A DNA stretch of 64,000 nucleotides from Paenibacillus sp. JJ-223 (GCF_927798175.1 NZ_CAKMMP010000021.1:53028-117027); one strand, 5' to 3'; shown: positions 1-10,395, counted from the stretch's first letter. Notes: generated by a model not told the origin, from the letters alone. Numbers and translations are program-made.

Positions 1-554
1 TTTGAATGAGTATAATGATTTATTTCTTCAATCAATTCTTGCTTTTTAAGTTTCTTTCTGAAAAAGTTATATGCAAACGCCAGATTCTTCTCTTCAGTTG
101 TATTTGGGGCAATATCCTTTTTTTCTTCGTTTTGAATTGCCTGTTTAATATAATTCGATGAACGTTCATTTTCTAGTCTAAAATATGAATCATCATCTGG
201 CGTTTTCCCCTCGATATATTTATAACAACCACGTGCTTTTTTCTCCTCTTTCAAATCCTTATAAGTTTGCACTAGTGCACTTAATAAGACAGTTATTGAA
301 GTTAATCTCTGTTGACCATCTACTACTTGTAAGTCATAGGAATTTTGGTTCCCAACCATAACTAAAGAACCTACAAAATAATTTTTAGCAGTAAACTTCT
401 CATTTTCATATGTTATGTTGACTAATATGTCTTTCCATAATTCAGTTAGCTCATCAATTGTCCACGAATACTCCCTTTGAAATCTGGGAATAATATACCT
501 TTTTTCTGAAGAGAATATTTCCATTATCGATTTTTGTACAGAGTGAAATTCCAT
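1..554 (-). CDS. DUF262 / GmrSD-type N-terminal domain protein (partial)
   Basis: The gene starts at an ATG at 554 preceded by a GGGGG-containing ribosome site and runs off the left window edge, so only about 184 N-terminal residues are visible. The N-terminus carries the two signatures of the DUF262 family: FQREYSW near residues 24-30 and VVDGQQRLTSI near residues 68-78. In characterised relatives (GmrSD type IV restriction enzymes and BrxU) this domain binds and hydrolyses nucleotides and works with a C-terminal HNH nuclease (DUF1524). That C-terminal half is outside the window, so nuclease function cannot be confirmed. It lies 169 bp downstream of dptH on the same strand, which suggests a shared defence island. 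The DGQQR motif differs from the DGQHR motif of DndB, so it is not the phosphorothioation regulator. Confidence 0.8.
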   Translation of the reverse strand, partial: MEFHSVQKSIMEIFSSEKRYIIPRFQREYSWTIDELTELWKDILVNITYENEKFTAKNYFVGSLVMVGNQNSYDLQVVDGQQRLTSITVLLSALVQTYKDLKEEKKARGCYKYIEGKTPDDDSYFRLENERSSNYIKQAIQNEEKKDIAPNTTEEKNLAFAYNFFRKKLKKQELIEEINHYTHS

Positions 555-723
555 GCTAAACCCCCATTAAATAAACTAACTATAAACAATAAATATTAAA
601 AAAATCTACAACGATACTCTTTTAGACCTTGAATCTAATCTTTTTACACAGACTTTCACGTTTATCCTTCAAGAAAATACACATACAAATTCAACAAAAT
701 AAAGTACATGCTTCCCACTACCT

Positions 724-3700
724 TTACAACTCCCAAAACGCCTTATCCCGCATCCAAATCGGCTGTCCCGATCCAGCTTTTACAATACTATAGTGCTTCT
801 GCAGCGACTTAATTCGGTTCATAATGTTATCTTCTTCTAACTTGCTTTGCGTACCGAATACCATTCGAATTTCTTTGGCAGACATTTCGGATACGTTATG
901 CACAATCCAAGTCAAGATATAGTTTGCATAATCATTATCTGAAGTAGAGAAATGACTCAGGAACTGTGTAGATAGAATCGTTCCTACACCGTACTCCCGC
1001 CCTTCTTTCAGAATCTTCTTGATGGAATTGAAATCTTTACTAAGGAAGTTATCTGCCTCATCGACCAAGATCATTCGTGTAATCTCACGATATGGCCCAT
1101 CAATTGCACTATGTCCGAACATTTGCATCTGACTATAGAAAACATCAAGCGTAATCGAAACCACTAGGTTCTGAATGCTCTCACTATAGCCAGACAAGTT
1201 AATGACTGTGATTCCATCAATCATATCGAACAGTGAGATCGTTTTGGACGAGTCTGTTTCGAACACTTCTGTCTCATACAGCTCCTTAAGGGCTGCGTAC
1301 AAGGAATCGACTTTTGCATTTTCTCTCCCAGCATAAAGTTCATATACGTCGCTCATCGTAGGAGCAGGCAAATTCCAAGTCGTAGAATCACCTTTCACAA
1401 TCCCCTTCTTAGCATAAGCTTCCATCATCAGATCCTTCAGAGTAATTGCTTGAACCTGTCCGAGATTGAAAGATCGTACAATCGTATCTGTTAGAGAGTT
1501 GCTTGTATGAAGCGGCAACAAAGGTTTAATCGGTTCGGCCATATACAAAGATAACGGATTAAACGGCAAATGATGCAAATTATATACTTTAGCATTTGTT
1601 TTCTCCGTAAAGTCGGCCTTAATATAATCTCCTTTATAGTCGAAGATTAATATCCCGATGGGTGTGTGGTTCACATTATCATAACTATTTCGACTCAGCT
1701 GGGTGATGAGAGATTTCGTAAACTGCGTCTTCCCTGTACCCATCGTTCCAATGATTCCAGTATTGGTGTGCATGATTTTATCCGTAGACGTAGGGAACCA
1801 TTTCACCTCTTCATCCGACGTAGCTTTATGTCCAAATAATACTTCTAAAGGTTTACTTTGTTTTTCTTGTTCTTCTTGAACCTCATTATGAGTTTCCCGG
1901 GCTAAATCTACCACCGGTGCACTCGCTTCGTTAACAGTAGTGGTTGCTGCCACTTCACTTTGACCTGCATCATACGAATTATTACTCTCTGCAGCAATAA
2001 AACCTGCTTCTTCAGTTGATGAGAATGATTCATAATCATTCTTTGAATACTTATAGAGATTACTCAATAATTGCTCAGGAGACAGGTCCCCTTGATTACT
2101 CTGAATATACTCCTTCATCTCTTCTACACTTTTGAGGATGAATTCATATCCGCTCTGTTCAGGATAATCAAAGATCATCACATCATCGCTTACTCTAACA
2201 TCGGTAAACACAACATCTTTCTTAAATGAAATTACTGCACCTTGTCCAATGTATTGATCTAATGTATTTACAATAGTGTAATTATCATTAAGAAGGCGTT
2301 CACGAACATCTGAATCCGTAATCTGGCTCCACATCTGTTCTGGCCATACCGAATAAAGTTTCATTTTTTCTGCACTCGCAATCGCCAGTTGCATAAAGAA
2401 ATTTCGGTAGAGAACCGCTTGAAAGCTTTCGTCATCTGTTAAAAATTCCACTAACAATTGTTGTGTCTCTTTAACTTGTTCTACTGCCTTATCTTGCACT
2501 TTGGCTCCATTATGGCCGATCTTTACTTCAATCGGGTAAAAATGAACAAACAATTCCTCTTCTTGCAGCTCGATTCCAATAAATAATAAGTCATCACTGT
2601 AGGAACCAAATCTCCCCAGCTTTCTCGCAGAGAATAGTCCTTCTGATTGTCGAAGGCCTGTTCCGCCTGAAATCCTAAGGATCTCTTCCATTGAAATTGG
2701 AATCCAGATAATTTCACGATGTGCATAAGCAGCGAGCGCGAGTTTTACCGCAGAAAGAATACTGATCTTTTCTTTTGGGAAATAATTCTTCTGCGCCAAC
2801 AAACGAAGCAGCCAATTACCATTAATGGCATTAAAGAAATTAATAATTGGAGGCAACATCTGATCTTCAACGTAAATTCTCTGATGTCCAAGGAACTCTT
2901 TGATGAGGCGTTGATATTGTTGAGAACGTCTGGTCACCGTGATCGCATCAAATCCGCTAGAGGACGTATATTGGTCACTATAATGAATAACAAGCAAATC
3001 CTTCTGTGTATCACTATTCTTAAAGAAACTCAAATCCACTTTTGGTTCAATAAATGTAACCCAATGTGCAGAATCATATACCTGATCCAGTTGTTGCTTG
3101 TGATTAGCCGAAATCGCTGTAACAATATTGATATCCTCTTGGTAATTATCCAGGGTTCTAGCCACTCTCAGTAAAGAATTTAGCTTAGGTACCATTTTTA
3201 AAAGCGGCGCTTCTTGTGTAGGATAGTATCTGGTTCCGAATCCTGTCTTATAATCCTCGTTAATAAATACGGAGGGAATCCCCGAGACAAGGCCAAATAA
3301 AGATACTCCTGTTATAATTTCGGAAGCATTACTTGTAGCAATCTGCTCAATTTTATTCATCTGATAAAAAGTGATATGGCTATATTCATAAGTAGACGTA
3401 TCCGTGCTCTTAGAATAGAATCTTACCTTTTCCCGGAAAATATTCAATAATTCTTCCGGGTGATAACCATCCAGTTCCAATTTAAGATTAAAATGTTTGG
3501 CTATTTCTTCAGCATCTGAATACTGCGACATCTCTTCAAATACATTGTTAATTCCTTTTTCAGCATAGATGTAAATCTCGATTGGCAAAAGATTTGCCTT
3601 CTCCAGGTTGTCTTTCAATTGTTTCTTGTAGTATTCAAAAAGGCCTTGAAGTATTTCCTGACAGTCTCCCATATTAATCGTATTTATCTTCAGTGGTGCC

Positions 3701-5952
3701 CGACGATCCAATTCGAAAAGATATCCAAAATGCCCAGTGAACTCTTCAATTTTCTCCTGTACCAGCTTGTTCACAAAGATTTTGGAGGATTCGAACCTCG
3801 GTAAACTTTGATCAATATATGAGGCCCACTCATATGAATCCGTCATCTCAATCGCCTTATACAGTTTGGAATTGAAATGGACATAAGGCAGCAAGTTCGT
3901 CGGTCTCATGGAGTGCAATAATTCCTCATTAATCGGTTCGTCTCCAACCAACTGGTTTAATTGTATTTGGTATGCCAAATTAAGAGGATGCAATGGCGTG
4001 AATAGCCATTCCGGATTTCCATGTCCCCTTTGAATTGTTCCAACCAAAACAAGATCTCGTTGACTCTGATTGAGTGATTGTCCATTTTGTAATTGCTCTA
4101 GTTCATGCATATATGCATCAATATAATTTTTGGCTAGTGAAATATAATCCTCATCCAAATACGCTAAGCTAGGAAGCAAATTGTTGGTCCTAAAATAGCG
4201 AAGGAGATCACAATATGCCTCTTTTAAAGGTTCTGAAACCGATATAGACTCAGGCACGATCTCTCCTAAATTGTCTTCAGAGAAATACAAGTGATTAGTT
4301 TCCAGTAATTTTCGTTCTCTTTCTAAACTACGTTTAAACTCTCCCTGTGCAAAGGTCTCTCTTGTACCTTGGACAATTTTCATTTTTTCATTCTCAATAC
4401 GGTACGTAAAATGCTCTTGCTTTTCACGTTTCAATTTCCATACACTGAATCCACCGATTGGAACGGGTCGCTCAACCTGATCCTGTACTGCAAAAGGAAT
4501 ATTTGTATGCGGCAGTTGAATATTAAAGTAGATAAGTTCCTCGTCGCTATTGTTCTCCTCACTACGAGAAACAACGAGCTCCTGATCTTCCGTAATATCA
4601 AATGTACTTTGGGATTCGACAAGATTAACTTTGATGATCTCAGCAGCATCTTTGTTAAAGAACCAATGTTCCTCATCTGAATTGATTAAAAGACAGGAAC
4701 CTTTGGACTTGGATAAGTTGATAGCGTATGAAGTTTGGATCGTTTGGAGAACTTTGGCATTTGTCTCCACAACAGTGATCCTGAACTCGTATGCAGGAGA
4801 TACCTCTGTTTTGTATTTCAATCCGTAAAACGTAGTTTGACCAATTTCATGTTTCAAATGCACACGAATCTTTTTGCCTGCTTGTTCAACTTGTATAGGA
4901 TGTTTGATTTTAGTCTCATTAATATATTGGTTTTTAATAAAATCATTAAAGGCAAATTCAATAGTAATCTGCTCTTTTTGCTCAGGGTTAAATATAATAA
5001 TGTTTCTTTTGCGTTGTTTGCTCTTTGTTTCTCCATCCGCTCTTTCCCAGTACTCCAAGCCTTCTACTGTCAGTTTTTTGCTTGCCTCTAAGTATTCTAG
5101 TCCTTTTCCTTCTAATTTCTTTTGATTTGATCTTCTCACCGAGCCAAAATCAACATTTTGCCATGTTTCTGGTTCGGAAAGTACTTTTACTCCCTGATCG
5201 TCAAAATGACGTTCCAAGCTTGTTTCTACAGCGCCATGTTGGTGGGCAAGTTCTACATCACTATAAAGCGAATGGTTTTCTTTTAGCCTCTCTTTGATTT
5301 CTTTAGGCGTTCTGGGCGTGTTAAACAACTCAGCATCGTAAAAAAGGCCGAAATTTTTATATTCATATGCCTCAAGCTTTTCATTGTTTAAAACGGTAAG
5401 TATATTTTCATAGTCAAATAGGGTCACCTTCTCATGCAGCCCTTGTTGTGCTTTCATTGACTCTATAGAAAAATTAAGCACTTGCTTCTCTTCTAATGAT
5501 AAATTAGATTGTTTCATCATTTCTTGAAGGTCTTTTTCAATGGAATCAATATGGAATGGCATACCCTCTTTTGAAAATGAGGTCATTCCTTGAACTAAGC
5601 TATCCAAGTTAGAATTATGGATCAAGAGCATCGCCAAATCTGCAAATGGCTCTTCTCGAATCCCAACTTTATTACGTAATGTTGTCAGGAAGTCAGGAGT
5701 AATTTCTTCAATGTTTGATGCAATCAATACTTTTGTTTGGCCGTAATCTAAAGTTTGGGACTGATAAAATCCATCCTCCGTTGACATGGAAAAGGGACTG
5801 ATTCTTTCTACATTCTTGATTTCGTTAACTAGATTTAAGACCTGTTCATCACGCTCAAATTGAATATGATACTTTTCTCCTGGCTGAATGTTGACTCCGC
5901 TCAAAAAACGATCAATGAGATGAGCAAGATAACTATAAAAATGCTTTGACAT
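724..5952 (-). CDS. dptH: DNA phosphorothioation-dependent restriction protein DptH
   Basis: A protein of about 1742 residues, the usual length for DptH/DndH. The C-terminal part is a HerA/VirB4-like ATPase, with Walker A GTMGTGKT near residue 1400 and Walker B ILVDEADNF near residue 1630. The long N-terminal part has no motif I recognise. DptH acts with DptF and DptG to cut or damage DNA that lacks phosphorothioate marks. I chose the ATG at 5952 because a GGGGA-type ribosome site lies just upstream; in-frame ATGs at 5961 and 5973 are possible. The start lies inside the last codons of dptG, so the two are translationally coupled. It is the last gene of dptF-dptG-dptH. The family call rests on length, ATPase motifs and gene order. 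Confidence 0.85.
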   Translation of the reverse strand: MSKHFYSYLAHLIDRFLSGVNIQPGEKYHIQFERDEQVLNLVNEIKNVERISPFSMSTEDGFYQSQTLDYGQTKVLIASNIEEITPDFLTTLRNKVGIREEPFADLAMLLIHNSNLDSLVQGMTSFSKEGMPFHIDSIEKDLQEMMKQSNLSLEEKQVLNFSIESMKAQQGLHEKVTLFDYENILTVLNNEKLEAYEYKNFGLFYDAELFNTPRTPKEIKERLKENHSLYSDVELAHQHGAVETSLERHFDDQGVKVLSEPETWQNVDFGSVRRSNQKKLEGKGLEYLEASKKLTVEGLEYWERADGETKSKQRKRNIIIFNPEQKEQITIEFAFNDFIKNQYINETKIKHPIQVEQAGKKIRVHLKHEIGQTTFYGLKYKTEVSPAYEFRITVVETNAKVLQTIQTSYAINLSKSKGSCLLINSDEEHWFFNKDAAEIIKVNLVESQSTFDITEDQELVVSRSEENNSDEELIYFNIQLPHTNIPFAVQDQVERPVPIGGFSVWKLKREKQEHFTYRIENEKMKIVQGTRETFAQGEFKRSLERERKLLETNHLYFSEDNLGEIVPESISVSEPLKEAYCDLLRYFRTNNLLPSLAYLDEDYISLAKNYIDAYMHELEQLQNGQSLNQSQRDLVLVGTIQRGHGNPEWLFTPLHPLNLAYQIQLNQLVGDEPINEELLHSMRPTNLLPYVHFNSKLYKAIEMTDSYEWASYIDQSLPRFESSKIFVNKLVQEKIEEFTGHFGYLFELDRRAPLKINTINMGDCQEILQGLFEYYKKQLKDNLEKANLLPIEIYIYAEKGINNVFEEMSQYSDAEEIAKHFNLKLELDGYHPEELLNIFREKVRFYSKSTDTSTYEYSHITFYQMNKIEQIATSNASEIITGVSLFGLVSGIPSVFINEDYKTGFGTRYYPTQEAPLLKMVPKLNSLLRVARTLDNYQEDINIVTAISANHKQQLDQVYDSAHWVTFIEPKVDLSFFKNSDTQKDLLVIHYSDQYTSSSGFDAITVTRRSQQYQRLIKEFLGHQRIYVEDQMLPPIINFFNAINGNWLLRLLAQKNYFPKEKISILSAVKLALAAYAHREIIWIPISMEEILRISGGTGLRQSEGLFSARKLGRFGSYSDDLLFIGIELQEEELFVHFYPIEVKIGHNGAKVQDKAVEQVKETQQLLVEFLTDDESFQAVLYRNFFMQLAIASAEKMKLYSVWPEQMWSQITDSDVRERLLNDNYTIVNTLDQYIGQGAVISFKKDVVFTDVRVSDDVMIFDYPEQSGYEFILKSVEEMKEYIQSNQGDLSPEQLLSNLYKYSKNDYESFSSTEEAGFIAAESNNSYDAGQSEVAATTTVNEASAPVVDLARETHNEVQEEQEKQSKPLEVLFGHKATSDEEVKWFPTSTDKIMHTNTGIIGTMGTGKTQFTKSLITQLSRNSYDNVNHTPIGILIFDYKGDYIKADFTEKTNAKVYNLHHLPFNPLSLYMAEPIKPLLPLHTSNSLTDTIVRSFNLGQVQAITLKDLMMEAYAKKGIVKGDSTTWNLPAPTMSDVYELYAGRENAKVDSLYAALKELYETEVFETDSSKTISLFDMIDGITVINLSGYSESIQNLVVSITLDVFYSQMQMFGHSAIDGPYREITRMILVDEADNFLSKDFNSIKKILKEGREYGVGTILSTQFLSHFSTSDNDYANYILTWIVHNVSEMSAKEIRMVFGTQSKLEEDNIMNRIKSLQKHYSIVKAGSGQPIWMRDKAFWEL

Positions 5953-7321
5953 AAATGGCATCCCCACTATCACTTTTTTTCTCTAACAGGTTTAGCTTTT
6001 CAAAGTATTCAATAATAGATACTTGAGTATCTCTGTCATAAATAATTCCTCTTGTTTCGAATTCTTCAAAAAGTTTTTTCAGCCTGATTTTAGGCTCATT
6101 TTTAATGATGACTTTTGTAAGGAATAATAAATAATCCGTATCCAGGATCAACATTTTTCCAGATCTTCCCCGGGATTTGAGAAAAGATTTCTGACAAAAA
6201 TGTATAAACCACGTCTTATATTCGTTATACGGCTTTGAGCGAAAAGTATTATTAAATTGGTAATCGATCATCTGAAACAATGTAGATAATTTGTTCAATA
6301 CCGGTAGATCATATTGTTCTGAATTGAAATTCATTTGAGCCCACTTTACATCGGATAGCCCTTCCCGATATTGTTCTATTACCTCTTCTACAACCTTCTC
6401 AATTTCTTCGATCTCTTCAACATTACGATTACGAATAAATTCTGCAATCTCATGATAGGAATAAATTTGCCCTTCTTCCTCCACGGACATATTAAGCATT
6501 TTAAGAAAATTTACGTGAGTAAACATTCGACTGATGGATCTCTCAATATTTTTCCATCCATATTCGTAACTAACACGAGTTTTCGATAGTCTCTCTTCTT
6601 CTTCAAATGTAAAATAAATCGGTATTACACCCTTCTCGTGTTTGGTGAAGAGATGTTCATTTCTTCGTGACATTTGAGTGATATAGAAAAAGTAATAGTA
6701 CGATAGCAATTTTTCAAATTGTTGTGTAAATAAATCTTGTTTTGTTGCCAGCCATTCAAAATCAGAAGCAAATAATTCCGACACTTCCGGCAGCAATACT
6801 GCATATTTTTTAGATCGGCCGTTGGAATCTTGTAGTTCAGGCAACGCACTAAATATCAATGAACTCATCAAATCGTCAGTTTGTATTTCCTTATCGCTAA
6901 TATTCCAAGTCTCCTTACCATTCCACAACACTACATAAAGAAACTCGGCTAACTTTTTATTCTCATTTTCAACCGTGTTAATGTAGTAGAGCGTCTGCGG
7001 ATGGAATAAAAAGAGCTGATTATTCTCGTCAATGAATAACGTCTTAATCATCTGCTTGAATTCATTCTTTTGACTTACATTCTCGAATTCAATCGAATCA
7101 AGCACCGCTTCAACTAATTGTTCTGGGTTTGCCTCTGAAGACATTTTCTTTTGTCCTACCAAGCGCAAAAACTCACCGATCACTTCTCTAAAATTAAACT
7201 GCGTGTCTTTAAACTTCGTATTGTAGGGCAAAATCTCAACAGGCAATTTAGGATTGTGTCTAATGGATGTTTCAAATTTAAACTTATCCTTGATCTCCTG
7301 TAGATTCAACTTATAATCCAT
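5933..7321 (-). CDS. dptG: DNA phosphorothioation-dependent restriction protein DptG
   Basis: A 462-residue protein in the middle position of the dptFGH operon. It has no nucleotide-binding motif and no membrane segment that I can see, and it is rich in charged and aromatic residues, as expected of DptG, whose biochemical role is poorly known. The start at 7321 is preceded by GGAGATG about seven bases upstream. The preceding dptF stop codon is only four bases before this ATG, which indicates coupled translation. Assignment rests on size, on lying between an unmistakable DptF and DptH, and on general resemblance; alone it would be hypothetical. The 3' end overlaps the start of dptH by about 20 bases. 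Confidence 0.8.
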   Translation of the reverse strand: MDYKLNLQEIKDKFKFETSIRHNPKLPVEILPYNTKFKDTQFNFREVIGEFLRLVGQKKMSSEANPEQLVEAVLDSIEFENVSQKNEFKQMIKTLFIDENNQLFLFHPQTLYYINTVENENKKLAEFLYVVLWNGKETWNISDKEIQTDDLMSSLIFSALPELQDSNGRSKKYAVLLPEVSELFASDFEWLATKQDLFTQQFEKLLSYYYFFYITQMSRRNEHLFTKHEKGVIPIYFTFEEEERLSKTRVSYEYGWKNIERSISRMFTHVNFLKMLNMSVEEEGQIYSYHEIAEFIRNRNVEEIEEIEKVVEEVIEQYREGLSDVKWAQMNFNSEQYDLPVLNKLSTLFQMIDYQFNNTFRSKPYNEYKTWFIHFCQKSFLKSRGRSGKMLILDTDYLLFLTKVIIKNEPKIRLKKLFEEFETRGIIYDRDTQVSIIEYFEKLNLLEKKSDSGDAIYVKAFL

Positions 7322-7325
7322 ATTT

Positions 7326-9107
7326 TCACATCTCCGTAAATGAATATTGGTTAAATAAATCATCGTAAGTCAAACGATATCTTTGCGACTTCCCAAACTT
7401 CTTACTCTCGAAAATAAGCTCATTTCTATCGTTGCCTTTACTACTAAGTTGATCAATAAATTCAACAAACTTAATAAATTGAAACTTATCTTTTTTGTTC
7501 GGCCGGTAACCATTTTTGATTCGAATTAGCAAAGAATATAATGAAAAGTCAATGTCAATTTCAACAGGTTCTCCCCCTTTTGGCCTAAATGCAATCGTAA
7601 GCATAGGAAGGAATTTCATTAATGTCTCTTCTTGACGTGGTTCAACACGCTCTAGGGCAGGTTCGATTTCTAATTTTTGTAGTGCATAATAGTGGGTTTG
7701 CGGTTGGCCAATTTGAACATAAATTAGTCCACCATGCCCCTCACCATTCCATTTATAAATAGCATCACGCACATCTTCCCTATAAAGCTTGGATAACTTA
7801 CTCCAAGATTTCCTATTCCAATGGAATAAATAATTCATATATTGATCATAAACTTGATCATCAAACGAATTATGCGGTTCCTTAGGAACTAGGTAGTACA
7901 GATAAACGAATAATTTAATCAATTCATTCTTAAAGGAGTTACTCTTTTTGTCCTCGCTCTTCCAAGGAGAGTTTGGAAGCAGTGATTTCGCGAAATAGGG
8001 TGCACGGTTTACATCAATGTATTGGCTAAATAAATAAGCACCATCTTTTCGGGATCTAAAATCGATCAAATGTTTATCAAGCAACTCTGTCCGATATTGT
8101 GTTGGATTAATATGATTAATCGCTTGATGAATCGCAGATGCATCTTCTCGATCAAATAATTGAAATGGCAGCAAACATGCTGTGTACGATTGAAAGTCTT
8201 GATTCTGAATCAATTCCATTAACTTCTCATGTTCTACATTGTCCATGGAGGAAGGAACGATTATATTGTAAATAAAATCAAGCAAGGCTCGCGTTGAAAT
8301 GATCAACTTTTCTTTGACCATGGCTTGGATCAATAAATCTATTATTTTTTCTTGAATATCGTCATGTTGTAACAACTCATAATTTTGGATGATCGGATTT
8401 TTTTGAGCAATTTCAGAATTTTCGTTCTTTTCTCTAAGATAAGCTTGGTAAAATGGGTTATAATCAGATCTCTGAGTGATTTTCTGGAGAATCCCTTTAA
8501 TATAACTCGATCGAGGCCCATTTTCCGTCAGTTCGTACATATGATAATCACTAAAATTAACATATTTGAAAATATGATCATCCACCGACTCTTCTTCGAC
8601 CATAATGGAGTCCATAATTTTCTTCGCATGAACATAGTTTTTCAGTCGTGTAAAACTCTTTCCTTCATCAGAATCTATGAAGTTATTCAATGCGCCAAGA
8701 TTAATTGCCAAGACGATATTTAATTTCTGCTCTTTCTCAATCTCCTCGTCTAAAAAAGGCTTTAGTACCTCGGCCAAAGTTTCAATTGAAGTTTTCCGCG
8801 GTGAAAAGCTCTCTGTAGCGTCATTATGTAAATAGAAACGATCAGAATCAGCTAAAAAAGCATATTTATTTTTTAAGAAGGAGAGGATATGCGATTTACC
8901 ATCACCAACCCCACCACATACCAAGATCAATTGAGCTTGATTGGATTGATTAGCAGCATTAATATGACGCTCAAGTTCTTCTTCTACTGGCCTCTGAACA
9001 TGCATATATTTTTTAAATTCGCTGAAACCTTCCAAATTTTCGACAGCTTCTTTTGAGGACTGTTTACAGCGTTTTAGAACATCAATGAAATGAATATCGG
9101 TAGACAT
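7326..9107 (-). CDS. dptF: DNA phosphorothioation-dependent restriction protein DptF
   Basis: A 593-residue P-loop protein. The Walker A motif GGVGDGKS lies near residues 58-66; the GDGKS form is characteristic of DptF. It is the first gene of the restriction operon. Together DptF, DptG and DptH recognise self DNA by its sulfur-modified backbone, made by DndA-E, and attack unmarked DNA. The ATG at 9107 (MSTDIHF) is preceded by GGGGGA at good spacing, so the upstream in-frame start at 9125 is less likely. About 390 bases upstream hold no gene, so the operon promoter is probably there. No dndB, C, D or E gene is seen in the window. Confidence 0.87.
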   Translation of the reverse strand: MSTDIHFIDVLKRCKQSSKEAVENLEGFSEFKKYMHVQRPVEEELERHINAANQSNQAQLILVCGGVGDGKSHILSFLKNKYAFLADSDRFYLHNDATESFSPRKTSIETLAEVLKPFLDEEIEKEQKLNIVLAINLGALNNFIDSDEGKSFTRLKNYVHAKKIMDSIMVEEESVDDHIFKYVNFSDYHMYELTENGPRSSYIKGILQKITQRSDYNPFYQAYLREKNENSEIAQKNPIIQNYELLQHDDIQEKIIDLLIQAMVKEKLIISTRALLDFIYNIIVPSSMDNVEHEKLMELIQNQDFQSYTACLLPFQLFDREDASAIHQAINHINPTQYRTELLDKHLIDFRSRKDGAYLFSQYIDVNRAPYFAKSLLPNSPWKSEDKKSNSFKNELIKLFVYLYYLVPKEPHNSFDDQVYDQYMNYLFHWNRKSWSKLSKLYREDVRDAIYKWNGEGHGGLIYVQIGQPQTHYYALQKLEIEPALERVEPRQEETLMKFLPMLTIAFRPKGGEPVEIDIDFSLYSLLIRIKNGYRPNKKDKFQFIKFVEFIDQLSSKGNDRNELIFESKKFGKSQRYRLTYDDLFNQYSFTEM

Positions 9108-9500
9108 AAAAATCCCCCAAAACACTTATTTTTAAAACAACAAAAAAAGACACAGCTCTTCCCTAGGAACCATGTCTCTCACAATAATTTGTTACACGTG
9201 TAATAGACCATGCCTTGGTCCCGCATACATGAAGTTCAAATACTATATGAAAAGAGCTTGCAACTTTGCGAATCGTAAAACTACACAATATAACTTTTAT
9301 AGGATAAATATACCACAGTTATGGTTCTTAAGATATATCATAAAAAATCAATAACATCATTGCTCAGTCTTCTCCATTCAAAATTATAATGATACTTGAT
9401 AAAGTTGCTAAAATAGAGAAACTATATAAGTTAAATCCCGGATGTGGTATGCACCAGGGCAATCCGTACATCTGCTAGATGATCGGTAATCCATTTGACA
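9108..9500. other. Intergenic region upstream of dptF
   Basis: AT-rich stretch without a convincing gene. Short open frames on the plus strand lack ribosome sites. It should contain the dptFGH promoter on the minus strand, but I cannot pick a convincing -35/-10 pair. Confidence 0.6.
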
Positions 9501-9827
9501 CTAAGCTTCGTCGACATCGATCAAATACACCCGTTCCTGAAATCCGCCGTGCGCCTCGGCTTTGTCCGCCCGCAACTTGTCCAGCTGTGCCGCATTCGCG
9601 CCGTGCACTTCAGCCAGAGAGCGAATTACTTCCAGCATATCGGCGAGTTCCTCCAATGCTTCCTGATCGTTCTTTGCGCTAAAGTATTCGTCAGACTCCT
9701 CGTGCAGCTTCATGCGCAGCTCTTGCTTGTACTCTTCCGGGTCCAAAATGCGTGTGCGGCATTCTTTCCCTGATGAAGTGATGATGTGGGGGATCTTATC
9801 CCGCACCAATTTGTTGTATATAGGCAT
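9501..9827 (-). CDS. MazG-like nucleotide pyrophosphohydrolase (phosphoribosyl-ATP pyrophosphatase-like)
   Basis: A 108-residue all-alpha protein beginning MPIYNKLVRDKIP, a signature start for the small COG4997 branch of the MazG/HisE superfamily. The metal-binding acidic pattern is visible: EESDE near residues 43-47 and EELADMLE near residues 59-66, matching the ExxE...ExxD arrangement that coordinates magnesium. It probably hydrolyses nucleoside triphosphates to monophosphates and pyrophosphate, a housekeeping or stress role; the substrate cannot be read from the sequence. It has an AAAGGATG ribosome site seven bases upstream. It stands alone, with no operon partner in the same direction close by, and its GC content is higher than that of the flanking toxin region. 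Confidence 0.82.
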   Translation of the reverse strand: MPIYNKLVRDKIPHIITSSGKECRTRILDPEEYKQELRMKLHEESDEYFSAKNDQEALEELADMLEVIRSLAEVHGANAAQLDKLRADKAEAHGGFQERVYLIDVDEA

Positions 9828-10017
9828 AAGGCAACATCCTTTCTATAAAGAGGTTGTTGGGGCAGAACGCCACAATATCCATTTTTGCCATTATACCATT
9901 TACCATAGGAAAGGAAGTCGGTTAACAAGGGGAGAGGAAGGAAACATAACAGGCGTTGAGTTCAGCTTCTTTAGCTAGGCTAGGTATTTACTATTCTCAA
10001 ATTATTATTTTACTAAT

Positions 10018-10395
10018 TTACTTATTAAAAGTTATATTTTCTTGCTCAGTCTCAATCAATTTATGATTAGAGATTTGCCAGCATAGATCTTTCGCTCCAT
10101 CGTGATCATCGATTAGAAAGTACCCCGTTATGTCGGAAATGGCAGCCATCTCTGATAGTTGCTTTCTCATAAAATCAAGATAATACTCTCTAATATCGGC
10201 CCCATAAAACACATAAGCTGTCCAATTGATTTGTGTCTCCGGAAAAGTCCAACCTGACTGGTACATTTCTAATTTGCTCTTGTCCAGTAAAGCATCATTA
10301 TAATTCTCGGTATAATCATCCCGAATCTTTCTAACCTCGTGCACAGTTTGTTCATCGCACTCTAACCAACCTCTAACAGATACATACTTTCCCAT
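10018..10395 (-). CDS. Hypothetical protein, probable immunity protein of a decayed toxin
   Basis: A 125-residue acidic, soluble protein with no signal peptide, in a family I do not recognise. It has an excellent GGAGG ribosome site just upstream of the ATG at 10395. Its start overlaps the 3' end of the broken toxin fragment at 10362-10660 on the same strand, the usual tight coupling of toxin tip and immunity gene. Small size, acidity and position point to an immunity protein against the nuclease-type toxin whose remnant lies upstream. This is inference from context. The gene itself appears intact although its toxin is dead. Confidence 0.55.
   Translation of the reverse strand: MGKYVSVRGWLECDEQTVHEVRKIRDDYTENYNDALLDKSKLEMYQSGWTFPETQINWTAYVFYGADIREYYLDFMRKQLSEMAAISDITGYFLIDDHDGAKDLCWQISNHKLIETEQENITFNK

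Noticed and set aside
1..554. DndB (phosphorothioation regulator) at the window start
   Set aside because: The motif is DGQQR with QREYSW, which marks DUF262; DndB has DGQHR.
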